Assembly (NCBI GenBank): GCA_905182985.1
Contig: CAJJDN010000006.1
Span: forward strand, 586,946 to 650,945
From: Paramecium sonneborni
Taxonomy: Eukaryota; Ciliophora; Oligohymenophorea; Peniculida; Parameciidae
Direction of reading: 5' to 3'
Length of the DNA stretch: 64,000 bases
Both the position numbers and the translations under genes were made by a program. Shown here one piece after another: positions 40,787 to 52,104 of this stretch (position 1 is the first letter of the stretch; each line of letters opens with the position of its first letter). The notes beneath the pieces are model-generated. The model ran no database searches and was not told where the DNA came from. It saw only the letters and a list, made by a program, of their open reading frames with translations.

Positions 40787-42462
40787 TCAAAGTTATTTAT
40801 ATGAATATATATAATTTTTTTAAATCATTCGCTTTTAAGTTCGTTTAGTAATTTCTAATTAATTTTGCTTTATTTCCTAAATATGATTATAAATGATAAT
40901 TTTTTACTTTCCTTAAAACAATTCAATCTTCAGAATAAATTCACTAATTTTTATTTCAGCATTATTTTTAAGGACCATTAGATCTGATTCTACCTTTTTA
41001 TCTGCTTATTCTAATGTTGATAATGAAACCCAAGTGCCATTAGCAGAATCTCTATCTTTAGATCCATCAAATACTATCCATGATTTTAGGCTAAAATAAT
41101 AGCAAACTATACCTTTTTGAGTATTTAAATCTACTCTATTTTCTCGATATAGTATTTGAGTTAATTTTGACATGATTTTCTTATCCTCTTCCAATTTAAA
41201 ATTCAATGGAATCTTAATTTTCAGTTTGAATAAAAATGTTAAAATTTTTTCCTGCATCAATACCTGATCCATTAAATTTAATAGAAATAATAGAAGCTTT
41301 ATAGTCTTTTAATTTTTAATAGATTTCTTTAAAATCTTCAGTTTTAATTTTAATTTCTTCATTGTCTTCTACTTAAGTTAACATTTTCTAAAATCTCTAG
41401 TAAATGGATTATTCACTAAAATGAATTTCATGTTTGAATTGTTTTAAACGAGTGATTTTTCTTAAAAGTCTAAAAAAAAAATCATCAATTTCAATTCCAT
41501 TTTCTTTAAATGTTTCACAAAATAAAACATTAAAATGTGTATCACTTCCAATACTATATTTTTAATCAAATTTCATGATACTAGGTTCATTTTTTAATAT
41601 TTTAAAATGTGTTCCACATAAACTACCTAAATCTTAAACATAAGCATTTCTAGGACATCTAAAATTATATAAATAAAAGTATAATACTCTAAAAATTATG
41701 AAATAAGTACAGTAGCTCTTTTAGGTAAAGGAGTATTGGAAGAAGTTTTCATATTTTAGATAGCTAATTTATAAATGTATTTAATTTTTTATTCTTTTCT
41801 AAAATAATGTTTGCAGACTAATTTACAGTGAATTCTAGATATAATTCTATCTTCTGGAAGCACTAAAAATATGTTAATGATTATTACTAATATCATTAGG
41901 TATAATATCTGTTCTATGTGATCTTCCAATAAGAATGTCTTCAGAATCTGCATTTTTATTAGAACCAATAAGACTAAAAATTCCTTGTAATAATTACCCT
42001 TATTAATTTATGAAGTATTCATTTGAATGATTAGTGTTTGGATAATTGATATTTCTCAAGACAGTAACTTTAATATAAGGTTCATTTTTGTTTAATTCTT
42101 CATTATGAATAGGAATGGCTCGCTTTTACATATACTTATCAAGGTTAGAATTCTTTTATCTGAATAAATAGAAATTTAAACCTAGGTGATGATGGTTCTC
42201 TTCTACTTTGATTTTAAATGTAAAGTAAAAATTCTTCATCTTAATTTGAAGACCTTGAAGTAAAACTATTCATTCTAAAAAATTATCTCTATTGTTCACC
42301 AATAGGGTAGATATTAAGAAGTTAATTAAATTAAAATGTGGATCCAATCTCTAAAAATTACTCTATGTCTAAAAGTGGATGAGGAAATGGGGATAGAAAG
42401 TTATTTTGATTATTGTTATTGTTATTGTTGTTGTTTTGATTATTATTATTATCATTATTCAT
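40787..42462 (-). CDS. Double FHA-domain protein
   Basis: Phosphothreonine-binding FHA protein. The ATG (42460-42462) opens an Asn-rich tract, then a 22-nt intron after SPR. First FHA: LIGSNKNADSEDILIGRS gives the GR strand, DISNNH the SxxH-like element, and DLGSLCGT the GT motif (interrupted by at least one intron not placed exactly). Second FHA near the C-terminus: a strand FDGSKDRDSANGTWVSL matches the NGT motif. Between them lies a charged helical part (FRLLRKITRLKQFKHE). The last TGA in frame is at 40787-40789, although the domain itself ends around 40920. FHA proteins read phosphorylation signals; partners are unknown. Confidence 0.75.
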
Positions 42463-42504
42463 TATAATAATTAATGAACTATGTATAATAAATAAATTAA
42501 TTGA

Positions 42505-43268
42505 ATGGGTAATTTATGTAAAAAAGAACAGAATCCAAATAATTCTAATAGATCATCAATTTACTATGAGCCAAGAAAAGGAATCTGTATAAAAGAGAAC
42601 TTAATTGAAAGATATTTATTTGATCGACATTAAACTCTCTTAGTACCAAGTTTAAGTAGATTGATAATAAAAGAGGAACTTGGTTAAGAGACAGGTACTC
42701 CTAAACCAGATGAAAGTTTTATAAAAGGTAGTCATTTTACATCTTGTACATCTAATATAAGAGAAAGTTCTATAAGTAATAACTTAATCTAATTGATAAA
42801 TGTAAATTCTCAAGGATATCTACACTCTCATAGAATTCGATATCCAAATTCTCGTTTGAATGAAGTTATTTGTTGTTAAGATTGTGGAAATGATTATGAC
42901 AATTGGTCAGTTGAAAATATTGATGAAAATTTAGTTAAAGTACTCATTTAGCTTTTAAAATGATAGATATATCATCCTCTAACTAAATGTTACTTAAAGG
43001 CTCAATAAAAGAGTAGCAATGGTTAAATCTATGTAGGAGGAAGTGAACATGGGGATATTTGGTAGATTGATAAAATCAATGATAAAATAAGTAAACCTTA
43101 CTATTCTTATTATTGTTAGAAATTAGACACTTAGATACAGGTTATTGTTTATAAACTAATGTTGATTAGTATAAACTTGAAGGCTAATTCAAAGTTTCTT
43201 TACTAAGTATTGATTCTGGTCAGCCTGATGATACTTGTACTCTTTGGAAAGCAATTGAAATTTAATGA
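42505..43268 (+). CDS. MIR-domain protein, N-myristoylatable
   Basis: ATG 42505 starts MGNLCKKEQ, a good myristoylation/palmitoylation context. Introns of 27 nt (GTACTCATTTAGC...) and 29 nt (GTTATTGTTTATAAAC...) restore the frame to TGA 43266-43268. From residue 90, the protein resembles MIR repeats as in IP3/ryanodine receptors and mannosyltransferases: LIQLINVNSQGYLHSHRIRY, then DYDNWSVE, then IYHPLTKCYLKA and GSEHGDIWQID. A final strand ends DDTCTLWKAIEIQ. About 235 residues. MIR domains bind ligands or sugars; here the protein would sit on the inner face of a membrane. The gene ends 31 bp from the next, convergent gene. Confidence 0.75.
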
Positions 43269-43298
43269 TAATGATTTATTTTATATCAAAAGTTGATT

Positions 43299-43686
43299 TC
43301 AACTTCTTCTCATTCTTCTATCTCTTTTTGATGGATCCTATCCGTTTCCTACACAATTTTAATCTTAATATGTATAAATGTTTGGGTATGGTTATTTATC
43401 TTCAGCTTTTCTATTCTCCTCTGTCAAGTGATCAGCGAATTTCTATTCAATATAAGAGTTCTAATTACTGTTAAATGTTTTCTAGCTTAATTTGCTGATG
43501 TTTCTTCTTTTTTCTATCCACTCAAATCTGTGCTTGGTAAACATGATTCACCTTACATTTATATAGATTATTACCTGGCTTCATTGATAAATTATGTCCC
43601 AATTAATGTTTACTATGTCTTAAATGTTAATGTCTTCCTTGAATTACAAAAACAACTAATAATATGAGAATTATTTGTTTAATCAT
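43299..43686 (-). CDS. Small secreted His-rich protein
   Basis: ATG at 43684-43686 encodes a signal peptide (MIKQIILILLVVFVIQG) followed by a His-rich stretch (RHQHLRHSKHQLGH). Introns of about 29 nt (GTTTACCAAGCACAG...) and 26 nt (GTAATTAGAACTC...) restore the frame and remove TGA codons. The C-terminus has YPNIYTYQDQNCVGNGQD and a basic end; TGA at 43299-43301. About 105 residues. It fits neatly between the MIR gene (31 bp) and PACRG (25 bp). The plus strand of this stretch also shows a hydrophobic open frame, which I consider a shadow. Function unknown; the His cluster might bind metal. Confidence 0.55.
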
Positions 43687-43710
43687 TAATATATATATTA
43701 TTATTCTTAA

Positions 43711-44843
43711 TCAATTTAAAATGCAGCTCTCATAAGTTGGAATCATATATTTTATATTTATATAAGCATCCTATTTTACTATATACCATATTTATACTTC
43801 TCCTCCTGTTTACTCAAATAATTCTAATGTTTCTTAAATCAAATCTCCTATATTTACTCTTTTCCTTTAATTATACTCTATCTTATCTCCCAAATTTGAA
43901 TTATTATTTTTATATAAGTTCATTATTGGTAAAAGTTATCTATAATAAGGAACTAAGAAATCTCTATTGAATTCTTACCTAAGGCTTCACCTACCATTTC
44001 TCCACTTAATACTAGCTTTTACAATACTTTTAATTATACTTCCATAATACTTATATCCCTTGTATTCAAATTAGCTATCAATCATAAAAAAATGAGATTA
44101 CTTTTAATTGGAATAATTAATTAAGGAATAACAGGTAATATCTTATTTCCTCCACTTTCAAGTAAACCATATGTTCCTAAAATAGCTAAAAATCTATAAG
44201 GATCCATTTTTTCCTTAATTTTAATATATTTATAGATACTCTTAATCCATCAAAAAATATTGGTAAATAATGATGATAATCTAATTATTCTGGTGATATT
44301 TTCCATATAATTCTATTGACACTTCCTTAATGATCAACCTATTAACATAAATATTTTAACATACTTTAATAGGTAAATCTCCTCTATCATAATATCTCCT
44401 AAAATCTGAAACTGTAATTGTTCTTTAATCATATGCACCTGCTTTTGGTGGTGCAGCTTTATACTCTTCCTTCTTTTATAATTAAGAACTTGTTCTTCCT
44501 CCTGTTCCTTAATGAGTCCCTTAATATTTATCTAATTATCCTTATCATCTATTCTTACTTGTAATAAGAGCATTTTATGATGTTTCATGAACTGGCTCAT
44601 ACACTTTTTATTAGTTAGCTTTCTCTTTAGGGATATACTCTTTTGGAAAATCACCAAATGGTGAATGAGGATTCTTTGGAGCATAGGGTGTCTTCCATGC
44701 TTTGTAATTCTAAAATGTATTGATGTAATAAATACTTAATTTTCTTATTTTTTTAGTATATTTTTTAAATGATCTTCTACAATCTGTTATGATGCCAAAT
44801 TCTCTTTTCTTCCAACTGCTTATCCTTAAATTTTAGGTAGCAT
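43711..44843 (-). CDS. PACRG: Parkin co-regulated gene protein (PACRG)
   Basis: Microtubule inner protein of ciliary doublets, a component of the inner junction between A and B tubules. ATG at 44841-44843, TGA at 43711-43713. Six introns of 26-27 nt are all needed, and give a perfect family order: [50 protein letters not shown] then [54 protein letters not shown] and the terminal PTYESCILN. The N-terminal about 80 residues are variable and Gln/Pro-rich, as usual. The family C-terminus is complete. This is one of the firmest calls in the window and calibrates the intron size used elsewhere. Confidence 0.97.
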
Positions 44844-45958
44844 TTAATTATTTAATTTTTATTTATGCAATAATTCTAAACCTCAGTTCTCGATTAAGAC
44901 ATGCTATTAGAAAATGATGATTCTCTCTATCTAAAAAACCATTATTAAACCTAAAATCAAACTCTTTGATTTACATATTAATACTGAGATTCATTTCAAT
45001 ATAAAAAGTAAATAAACTTAGCCTATAATTATGGAGAATTAAAAGACTCTTAGCCTATTAATATACCAATCGATAATTTCTGAAATTCTTATATTAACTA
45101 CATTTCGATGACTCTTCTAATTTGATTGACACTCACAATATTCACAATAAAAGTTTTCTATCTAAATGATTCTTTTAACAAAAACTCTTATAAGAATAAA
45201 ATCTCAATAAAAAGATATAGATTTTCTATTCATCAGAATAAAATTGAAATTTATTTTTTGGATAAACTATTAAAGGTAAAAACAAGAAGATGCCAATAAT
45301 GAATTGAAAAGTAATAAATAAAAATGGTTTTTGTTTAAACTATTAAAGATATTATTTTATAATAAAAATTTTATGGTGATAATTTTGTTCCAAGTGAATG
45401 ATATAATATTTATGTAAACTATACTCTTGTAGTTGAATTATTGTTTTCCATACATAATAATATATAAAATAATCTAGAATTGTTTTAATAGATAACATTC
45501 AATTAAGCATAATTATACTATTAGACAAAAATCTAGATAATTCATTTAATGAAGGATAATAAGACATGTTTATACAAAAAAGCAGGAGAATTTAAAAATT
45601 GCAATAATGTAGAATAAGTGAAATCTAAATAAGAATATTAATTATATAACTTTAAGATTTCAGTCAAGATTATCTGAGTAAATTAACTCGTATTAAAATT
45701 GAAAAAGCTAAAATTAGAATAGGCAGAAGCATAAGTTGTTTAATTAGTTCTTCTATTAATCCTTTTTCTACAATGAGTATGATAGACATCTTCAAAAATA
45801 AAAAAAATAATTAAAATGATCTATTCTGCTAAACTAACTACAATTAGCCTTTTATTTTCTGTGATAAGAGTTTTATAATGATTATTTTCGTTGTTTATAT
45901 AAATTTGTTTATAAAGAAGAAATCTATTCTCTTTCTTATTAAAATTACATAAATAATT
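44844..45958. other. 1.1 kb divergent intergenic region
   Basis: Separates PACRG from the gamma-CA-like gene. A few short frames occur (for example a plus-strand frame at about 45559-45690 starting MKDNKTCLYKKAG). From about 45665 an open frame runs into the ATG at 45959 in phase, without TGA. None has recognisable similarity. The minus-strand text near 45100-45170 has a CEYCEC cysteine cluster without context. Confidence 0.4.
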
Positions 45959-47055
45959 ATGTTCAAAGTCAAGATTCTCCAATTATTTGATTCCTTTGTA
46001 TTAAATACTGTTGGTCCATACTATAGGAGAATTGGAAAAAGCTTTCTCTCCTAAGGAAATGATATGTTAGGAAGTGAAGCCAGCGATGATCGTTTAGTTT
46101 AGTGTTTGAGACAAGTATAAACTAATGGTCAAAGTCCCTAAATCAGCGAAGCATTATTTACAGCCCCAAATTCAGTTTTAATAGGGAATGTTATTTTAAA
46201 GCAAAAGTACTTTAAAGATTCTATCATAAGCTCTTCTGTATGGTATGGTGCCACTTTGCGTGCTGATTAAAATGCAATAACAGTGGGCAAGAATGCTTTA
46301 ATATAAGACAATGTATACGTCAAAGCAACATAACCAATGACATTAGGAAATAACTCCTATGTAGGACCAAATTCAAACTTATAAGGCTGTTTAATTGGAG
46401 ATGATGCATTTATTGGAATGGGATCAACCATTAAATAAGGTGCTTCTGTATAAGGAGTTGTTGCAGCTGGATCACTTGTAACAGAAGGCACTTAAATTAA
46501 ATAAGGTGAAGTTTGGGCTGGATCTCCTGCAAAATATTTAAGAGACATCACTCCTTAAGAATTATAAATCCTTAAAGAATTCAAATAAGAATTATTAGAA
46601 TTAGCTTAAGTTCATGGTGAAGAAACATCCAAGAATTTTAGACAAGTATTTTCATTTTCTATTTTAGATTATTGATGATACAGATGAAAGATTAATCAAA
46701 TAACAAAGAGGAAGTGAAGAAGAGGCACTTTAAAAAATTGCTGAATTGAACTTCCCTTTAGAATATGAAGATGAAGAATTTATTGAATAAAGAGTCTTTA
46801 TGAAACAATAACCACCTATGTTTATGGACTCTGAAAATCTTTAAAGTCAATAAGATTAATATGAATAAGATCTAAATTCATTTTCTGAAAGTATTTTTAT
46901 ATCTAATCCTTTTAGATATGTAAAAATATAATGAAGATTATTAAATTTATGAAGAGGCAAAAAAATACTTTGAGCAAAATCCATAAGCTAAAGCCAATCA
47001 ATTCTAACCAAAAACAGAAATTCCTGATGATTAACCATGGAGCAGAAAATATTGA
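45959..47055 (+). CDS. Gamma-carbonic-anhydrase-like protein (complex I type)
   Basis: Left-handed beta-helix of the gamma-CA family, which in mitochondria of plants and ciliates sits on respiratory complex I. ATG 45959, introns of 22 and 25 nt (the first GTATTTTCATTTTC...), TGA 47053-47055. The hexapeptide repeats are plain: SSSVWYGATLRADQN, LIQDNVYVKA, IGDDAFIGMGSTIKQGA, VVAAGSLVTEG and VWAGSPAKYLRDIT. All three zinc-ligand His positions of the active family are replaced: Lys in VYVKA, Pro in VGPNSN and Gln in NLQGC. So it should be structural, not a carbonic anhydrase. A charged C-terminal extension of about 120 residues ends DQPWSRKY. A mitochondrial presequence is not obvious in MFKVKILQLFDSF. 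Confidence 0.85.
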
Positions 47056-48468
47056 TTTATCAAACATCAAATAAAAAATTTCATTAAAACTATTTATCAT
47101 CTTATTCTACAACTATATTATGTGATTATTTAATAACTTTATGATTATATTTTTATAGCAATATCCAAGTAGCTTTTAAGTACATTATGTTGACTTAAAA
47201 ATACAATCTTTGTTTCCTTTTATTATTATAATATATTTATTAAATTAATGATGAATATAAAAGGCCGAGTTTTAATTCTATTTTATAGTAGAAGCAATTC
47301 TCAATTATTTAGAATATGACATGACATAAATATTAAGAGGGTATAACAATTATCACTGAGTAATTTAAGAATATGTTACTTATAATTTATTCATTGATTA
47401 ATATTTCTTCATTCCTTATCAGTTTGTATTCTCACTTTCATTATAAATTTTTCATTTATTAATGTTTATATATCTAATTAAATACTATAATAGAACTCTA
47501 TTTATTAATTTAAAATTCAATATATAAAAAATATTTAGAAATATACATTAATCAAAAGCATCTTTCATTTGGAAAATAATATTATAGTAAATTAATTTAG
47601 AGTAAGGAATTATCTGATTTTCAAATTACAATGTTCTATTACTTAAAATTAAATATTTACAAAATAAATATCATTTTAATTTACACCACAGTATTTAGAA
47701 CGATAAATATTAAGAAAAAAAATATAGAAATAACTAATAAATCTACTTATCTTAAATAAGATAGGATTACTTTTTGTTACTTATTATTAATTTTTTGAAA
47801 AGAAAACAGAAAAATAATATTTTTTAATGTATATGCTTTAGATGAAAAAAAGAACAAGAATATGCAACAGATACAATAAAAAAATAGAAAGAATTAATTA
47901 AATTTTTCATTTTCTAAAGAAAAAAAAAATCATCAGATTGTTTGATTATATTATCAGAAACTTAGTATTATATCAGAGAGCAGTCAGTTTTTAGTAACAG
48001 AAAGAGAATTTTTATACCTTAATAATGAAAATAAATGTAAAAAAGTGTTAAAATAAATGAAAAAGCTGATGAATAGAAGCATAATATATTCGTTTGAATA
48101 AATTATACATTAAAAACAAATATGGTTATTATAATGAATACTAAATAATAACCACAACTAAAGCAGGTTGTTATGTCATGGAAAAATTTCAATAAATAAA
48201 AGAATTTAAAATATTTTTAAGTGACTAAAAAATCTTATTTGCATCTTTTTATTATGATTTGAATAGTTGATAATATTTTTAATTTTCTTTTTTTGTTAGA
48301 ATGTAATCAGAAAATGGGAATTGAATTAAAAATTTACAAAGTCCCTTTAGGTCTTATGAAAAGAAGAAAAATGGTTAGGAAAATATTATTTTGATAGGTT
48401 CTAGAAAAGTCTATATTAATTGGAAGTAATAATAATAATAAGAATAAATATAAATTATTAAATAAATT
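47056..48468. other. 1.4 kb intergenic region, nothing firm
   Basis: A+T-rich DNA between two plus-strand genes. A short plus-strand open frame at about 47830-48060 (starting MLQMKKRTRICNRYN) has coding-like composition but no supporting similarity and overlaps rival frames. No repeat or RNA gene was seen. Confidence 0.4.
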
Positions 48469-49124
48469 ATGAATTTTATTTTGATTGTATTCATTAGCTC
48501 AATTTAAGCTCTTCCTTTATATTTAGGTATATTTTCAAATGAGTAAAATGATGCTAAAGTTTATATGAGATTAAAAGTATTAGATGCAGTTAAAATATTA
48601 ATGAATCATTATCCTTAAGATGAAAATGTATAATGTAAGAAAATTAAACAATATAAGATATGTACTATGAATTAATTAATAATAAAACATATAGAACTCC
48701 TCCTAATCTTCATATAACAACATTTTATATAGGAGATAATAAAGATGCAGAATAATCTGAATATTACAAAAATTTTACTGTGAATCTTGCTTAAGAAATG
48801 AGGATCTATGCAGTAGCTTTATTACCAAAGAGAGTAATTGCATGTGTAGTTAAAAGATAAGATTATGCAGTTCCTATTGAAAACAAATTTCCACATATGA
48901 CCACATTATTGGGAAATTGGACAGCTGTTGACTCAAATGTCTTGATGGCAAGTTTATTTGATGAATATGGACCATTAAATAATATTTATTAAAGTTTATT
49001 TTAGCAATCAGAAATAAAAGTTTATAGTACATTAATAAATGGAAAGGGAGAAAAAAATTTACCTGCATATGTAGTTAAAATGCCACTTCTTTTAGAAGGA
49101 GAAACTTAATATGGTTTGTAATGA
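48469..49124 (+). CDS. Secreted 2H phosphoesterase-like protein
   Basis: ATG 48469 encodes a signal peptide (MNFILIVFISSIQA) and, after a 23-nt intron (GTAAGAAAATTAAAC...), a protein of about 210 residues to TGA 49122-49124. Two H-x-T motifs sit in family context: LHITTFYIGDN near residue 74 and FPHMTTLLGNWTA near residue 134. This is the signature of 2H phosphoesterases (cyclic nucleotide phosphodiesterases and the tRNA-ligase-like RNA repair proteins). The two His/Thr pairs form the catalytic centre, so the enzyme looks active. The signal peptide points to the secretory route or the cell exterior, unlike most RNA-repair relatives. Substrate is unknown. Confidence 0.72.
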
Positions 49125-49424
49125 ATATTAATTGATAGAAATTATTGAATTTGCTATTTTCATTTTCAGTTTCTAAATTTTTGAGCAACTTTTTCCATTT
49201 CAATATTATTTAATTATTTTCCTTCAAATTAATTTTCAAAGGAGCCAAGCATGAATCAACAAAATTTTATAAATCCATAGAAGAATCAACTTTAAATTCG
49301 TTGAATAATGATCCAAAAAAAAGAGGAATTTTGAAGAATAAATCTAGAAGTATTGTCATGTAGTCATTTTCATATAGTAATCATATTTTAATGGAAACAA
49401 TTTCTGCTGAATCTCAATTCATTT
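49125..49424. other. Intergenic with possible short coding segment
   Basis: A plus-strand stretch at about 49235-49430 is TGA-free and protein-like (SIEESTLNSLNNDPKKRG), but no start or family can be assigned. Otherwise A+T-rich. Confidence 0.3.
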
Positions 49425-49870
49425 ATTTATAAGTATTTTGTTCACCTCTCTATTAATCTATATGAAATACAGTTATTAGTTATTTGTTAATATTGATGAA
49501 TCGATTATTGTTCCAATTGTATGAATTACTTAATCATTTTTTTACAAAATATCTTTAAATTCATAAGCTTTCATTACATCTCCTTTAATCCAATTTTATT
49601 ATGTTGTTGGCTATTCAATTCGAAAAACTCAATTCACTATTGCACCATATTAAATTGTATTTCTTATTACATCAGAACCTACATATTCAGATGATCCAAT
49701 TACTTTGACCATTTTACCACTTAAAGGTTTAATAATTTAGTAATTATATTAATAATCATTACTCGAAATTATATTATCTTTTAACTTGTACAACTATCAT
49801 AGATTAATTCTTATCACTAGCTCAAAAAGAGGTTTAATTTATTCATTTTATGATCCAAATTACAATCAAT
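49425..49870 (-). pseudogene. NDUFA9-like NAD-binding protein, truncated pseudogene
   Basis: On the minus strand the text GKMVKVIGSSEYVGSDVIR then WIKGDVMKAYEFKDIL then QVIHTIGTIIDSS matches the N-terminal Rossmann part of NDUFA9/atypical short-chain dehydrogenases (complex I assembly or quinone pathway). The frame contains TGA at 49629-49631, exactly where a Trp or similar codon would sit (IVN-stop-VFRIE), and another TGA upstream of the Rossmann fold. The glycine motif is degenerate (second Gly is Glu). The frame ends at about 49425, lacking the whole C-terminal half. No intron can explain the stops. It is best read as a relic. Confidence 0.6.
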
Positions 49871-50029
49871 CAATAAGACAAATCATACAAAATAATTAAT
49901 AATTATATAATATTAAATATAACTAATAATATGATAAAGTTGATATATATATATCTTTTTTTAAGTTATAAAATTTATTTTTTTAAATTTAAAATAATAC
50001 TAATTTTAGAAATAATTAGAATAGATAGT

Positions 50030-51066
50030 AAAAAAATATTCTATAAATGGAATTTTATTTGAAAACATTTTTAAATTGCTACATCATTTGTAATTATGAG
50101 GTGTAACCATGAAGTTAACTAAACCAGTTTCCTGATCTTTTTTATACTTTCTAAAAGCACTTGGACTATAGCCACCAATACCAAATTTACTGGTTGGTGA
50201 TTTGTAGTCCTTTTAGATTTCAAATGGATCTCCAATATTGATTTCCAAATCTGAATCTTAAGTAGCTTATTGATTGTAAATATATTTATCAGCATTGGCA
50301 TCTAGAATTAATATAAAATTTTACTAATTCTTTGTTGTAATTACTAAGCAATAGTATCTAGTGCTTTTTCTCTACATTGATTGAAAGGTTTTGTAATAAC
50401 TATAGGGACAAAATTAGATTTGCTTAAGACATTGTCATCTTGGAGTCCTTATTCTTCTTAATATTGATTGATAGGTTTTTAGAAGAATATTTATCTAGGA
50501 GTTAATACAGGGAAGGCAGGTGTCATTTAATGATTATTAGGACTATTATTTCCTTAATAATCATAGATGTATTATTAATTATAATTGTTTGAAGATTATT
50601 ACTAGTAAATAATTAAAAATTAGTCTTTACTTCTTCATTATCCTATTAGATTTCAAATTCATCTCTAATGATATTGAATAAGGGTCCTTTTTTGGTTCTG
50701 ATACATATATCAAGGTAATCTTCTTTATCGATATGCTAAATTAAAAAAAAATGATACCACTTTCTTTTTTGCATTGAGTCTAGAAGATCTCTTTAAGGGG
50801 ACATAATTACTTACTTCTTCGTATTTATAATCACTAGTATAATCATCATCGTCATCATCATCTTCAATTCTACTTTTTCTTTTCTTATGATTTTTCTTCT
50901 TTAATTTTAATCTACTTTCCCTTTGTTTTGTATAAAGAGCACTAAGTAAAATATAGTAAAAAATACTTGAATTCCATGATTTTATCAATAAGTTATTTAA
51001 ACTTGTCTTCATTGAATTGATTAATCTATGATTTTTATTTAGATTAAGCAAATTCTAATATAGAGT
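50030..51066. repeat. Copy 1 of 1037-bp exact duplication
   Basis: Identical by eye to 51068-52104, separated from it by one N at 51067. The sequence upstream of copy 1 and downstream of copy 2 is different and continuous. This is the pattern of two contigs whose overlapping ends were joined instead of merged. The stretch holds the 3' part of the Myb gene. Confidence 0.9.
50084..51066 (-). CDS. Duplicated 3' fragment of the Myb gene (assembly artefact)
   Basis: Repeats, base for base, the 3' two thirds of the complete gene at 51122-52698, including its introns and its stop (TGA here at 50084-50086). It has no 5' part because it is cut by the N. It should not be counted as a second gene. Confidence 0.85.
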
Positions 51067-51067
51067 N
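51067..51067. other. Single N at contig junction
   Basis: One undetermined base between the two identical 1037-bp copies. It marks an assembly join, not a real gap of known size. Confidence 0.9.
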
Positions 51068-52104
51068 AAAAAAATATTCTATAAATGGAATTTTATTTGA
51101 AAACATTTTTAAATTGCTACATCATTTGTAATTATGAGGTGTAACCATGAAGTTAACTAAACCAGTTTCCTGATCTTTTTTATACTTTCTAAAAGCACTT
51201 GGACTATAGCCACCAATACCAAATTTACTGGTTGGTGATTTGTAGTCCTTTTAGATTTCAAATGGATCTCCAATATTGATTTCCAAATCTGAATCTTAAG
51301 TAGCTTATTGATTGTAAATATATTTATCAGCATTGGCATCTAGAATTAATATAAAATTTTACTAATTCTTTGTTGTAATTACTAAGCAATAGTATCTAGT
51401 GCTTTTTCTCTACATTGATTGAAAGGTTTTGTAATAACTATAGGGACAAAATTAGATTTGCTTAAGACATTGTCATCTTGGAGTCCTTATTCTTCTTAAT
51501 ATTGATTGATAGGTTTTTAGAAGAATATTTATCTAGGAGTTAATACAGGGAAGGCAGGTGTCATTTAATGATTATTAGGACTATTATTTCCTTAATAATC
51601 ATAGATGTATTATTAATTATAATTGTTTGAAGATTATTACTAGTAAATAATTAAAAATTAGTCTTTACTTCTTCATTATCCTATTAGATTTCAAATTCAT
51701 CTCTAATGATATTGAATAAGGGTCCTTTTTTGGTTCTGATACATATATCAAGGTAATCTTCTTTATCGATATGCTAAATTAAAAAAAAATGATACCACTT
51801 TCTTTTTTGCATTGAGTCTAGAAGATCTCTTTAAGGGGACATAATTACTTACTTCTTCGTATTTATAATCACTAGTATAATCATCATCGTCATCATCATC
51901 TTCAATTCTACTTTTTCTTTTCTTATGATTTTTCTTCTTTAATTTTAATCTACTTTCCCTTTGTTTTGTATAAAGAGCACTAAGTAAAATATAGTAAAAA
52001 ATACTTGAATTCCATGATTTTATCAATAAGTTATTTAAACTTGTCTTCATTGAATTGATTAATCTATGATTTTTATTTAGATTAAGCAAATTCTAATATA
52101 GAGT
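51068..52104. repeat. Copy 2 of 1037-bp exact duplication
   Basis: Second copy of 50030-51066. It is the one that is continuous with the rest of the Myb gene on its right, so the true locus is probably one copy. Confidence 0.9.

Noticed and set aside
43265..43474. Plus-strand hydrophobic open frame
   Set aside because: It lies opposite the secreted His-rich gene, whose signal peptide, introns and stop fit better; the plus frame has no start and needs no conserved motif.
49629..49631. TGA read as tryptophan in the NDUFA9-like stretch
   Set aside because: Many conserved genes here (PACRG, HPPD, DHHC) use TGA only as stop, and a second TGA and truncation point to decay.
50030..52104. Biological tandem duplication of the Myb gene
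   Set aside because: Exact identity with a single N at the junction and only one complete gene fits an assembly join.
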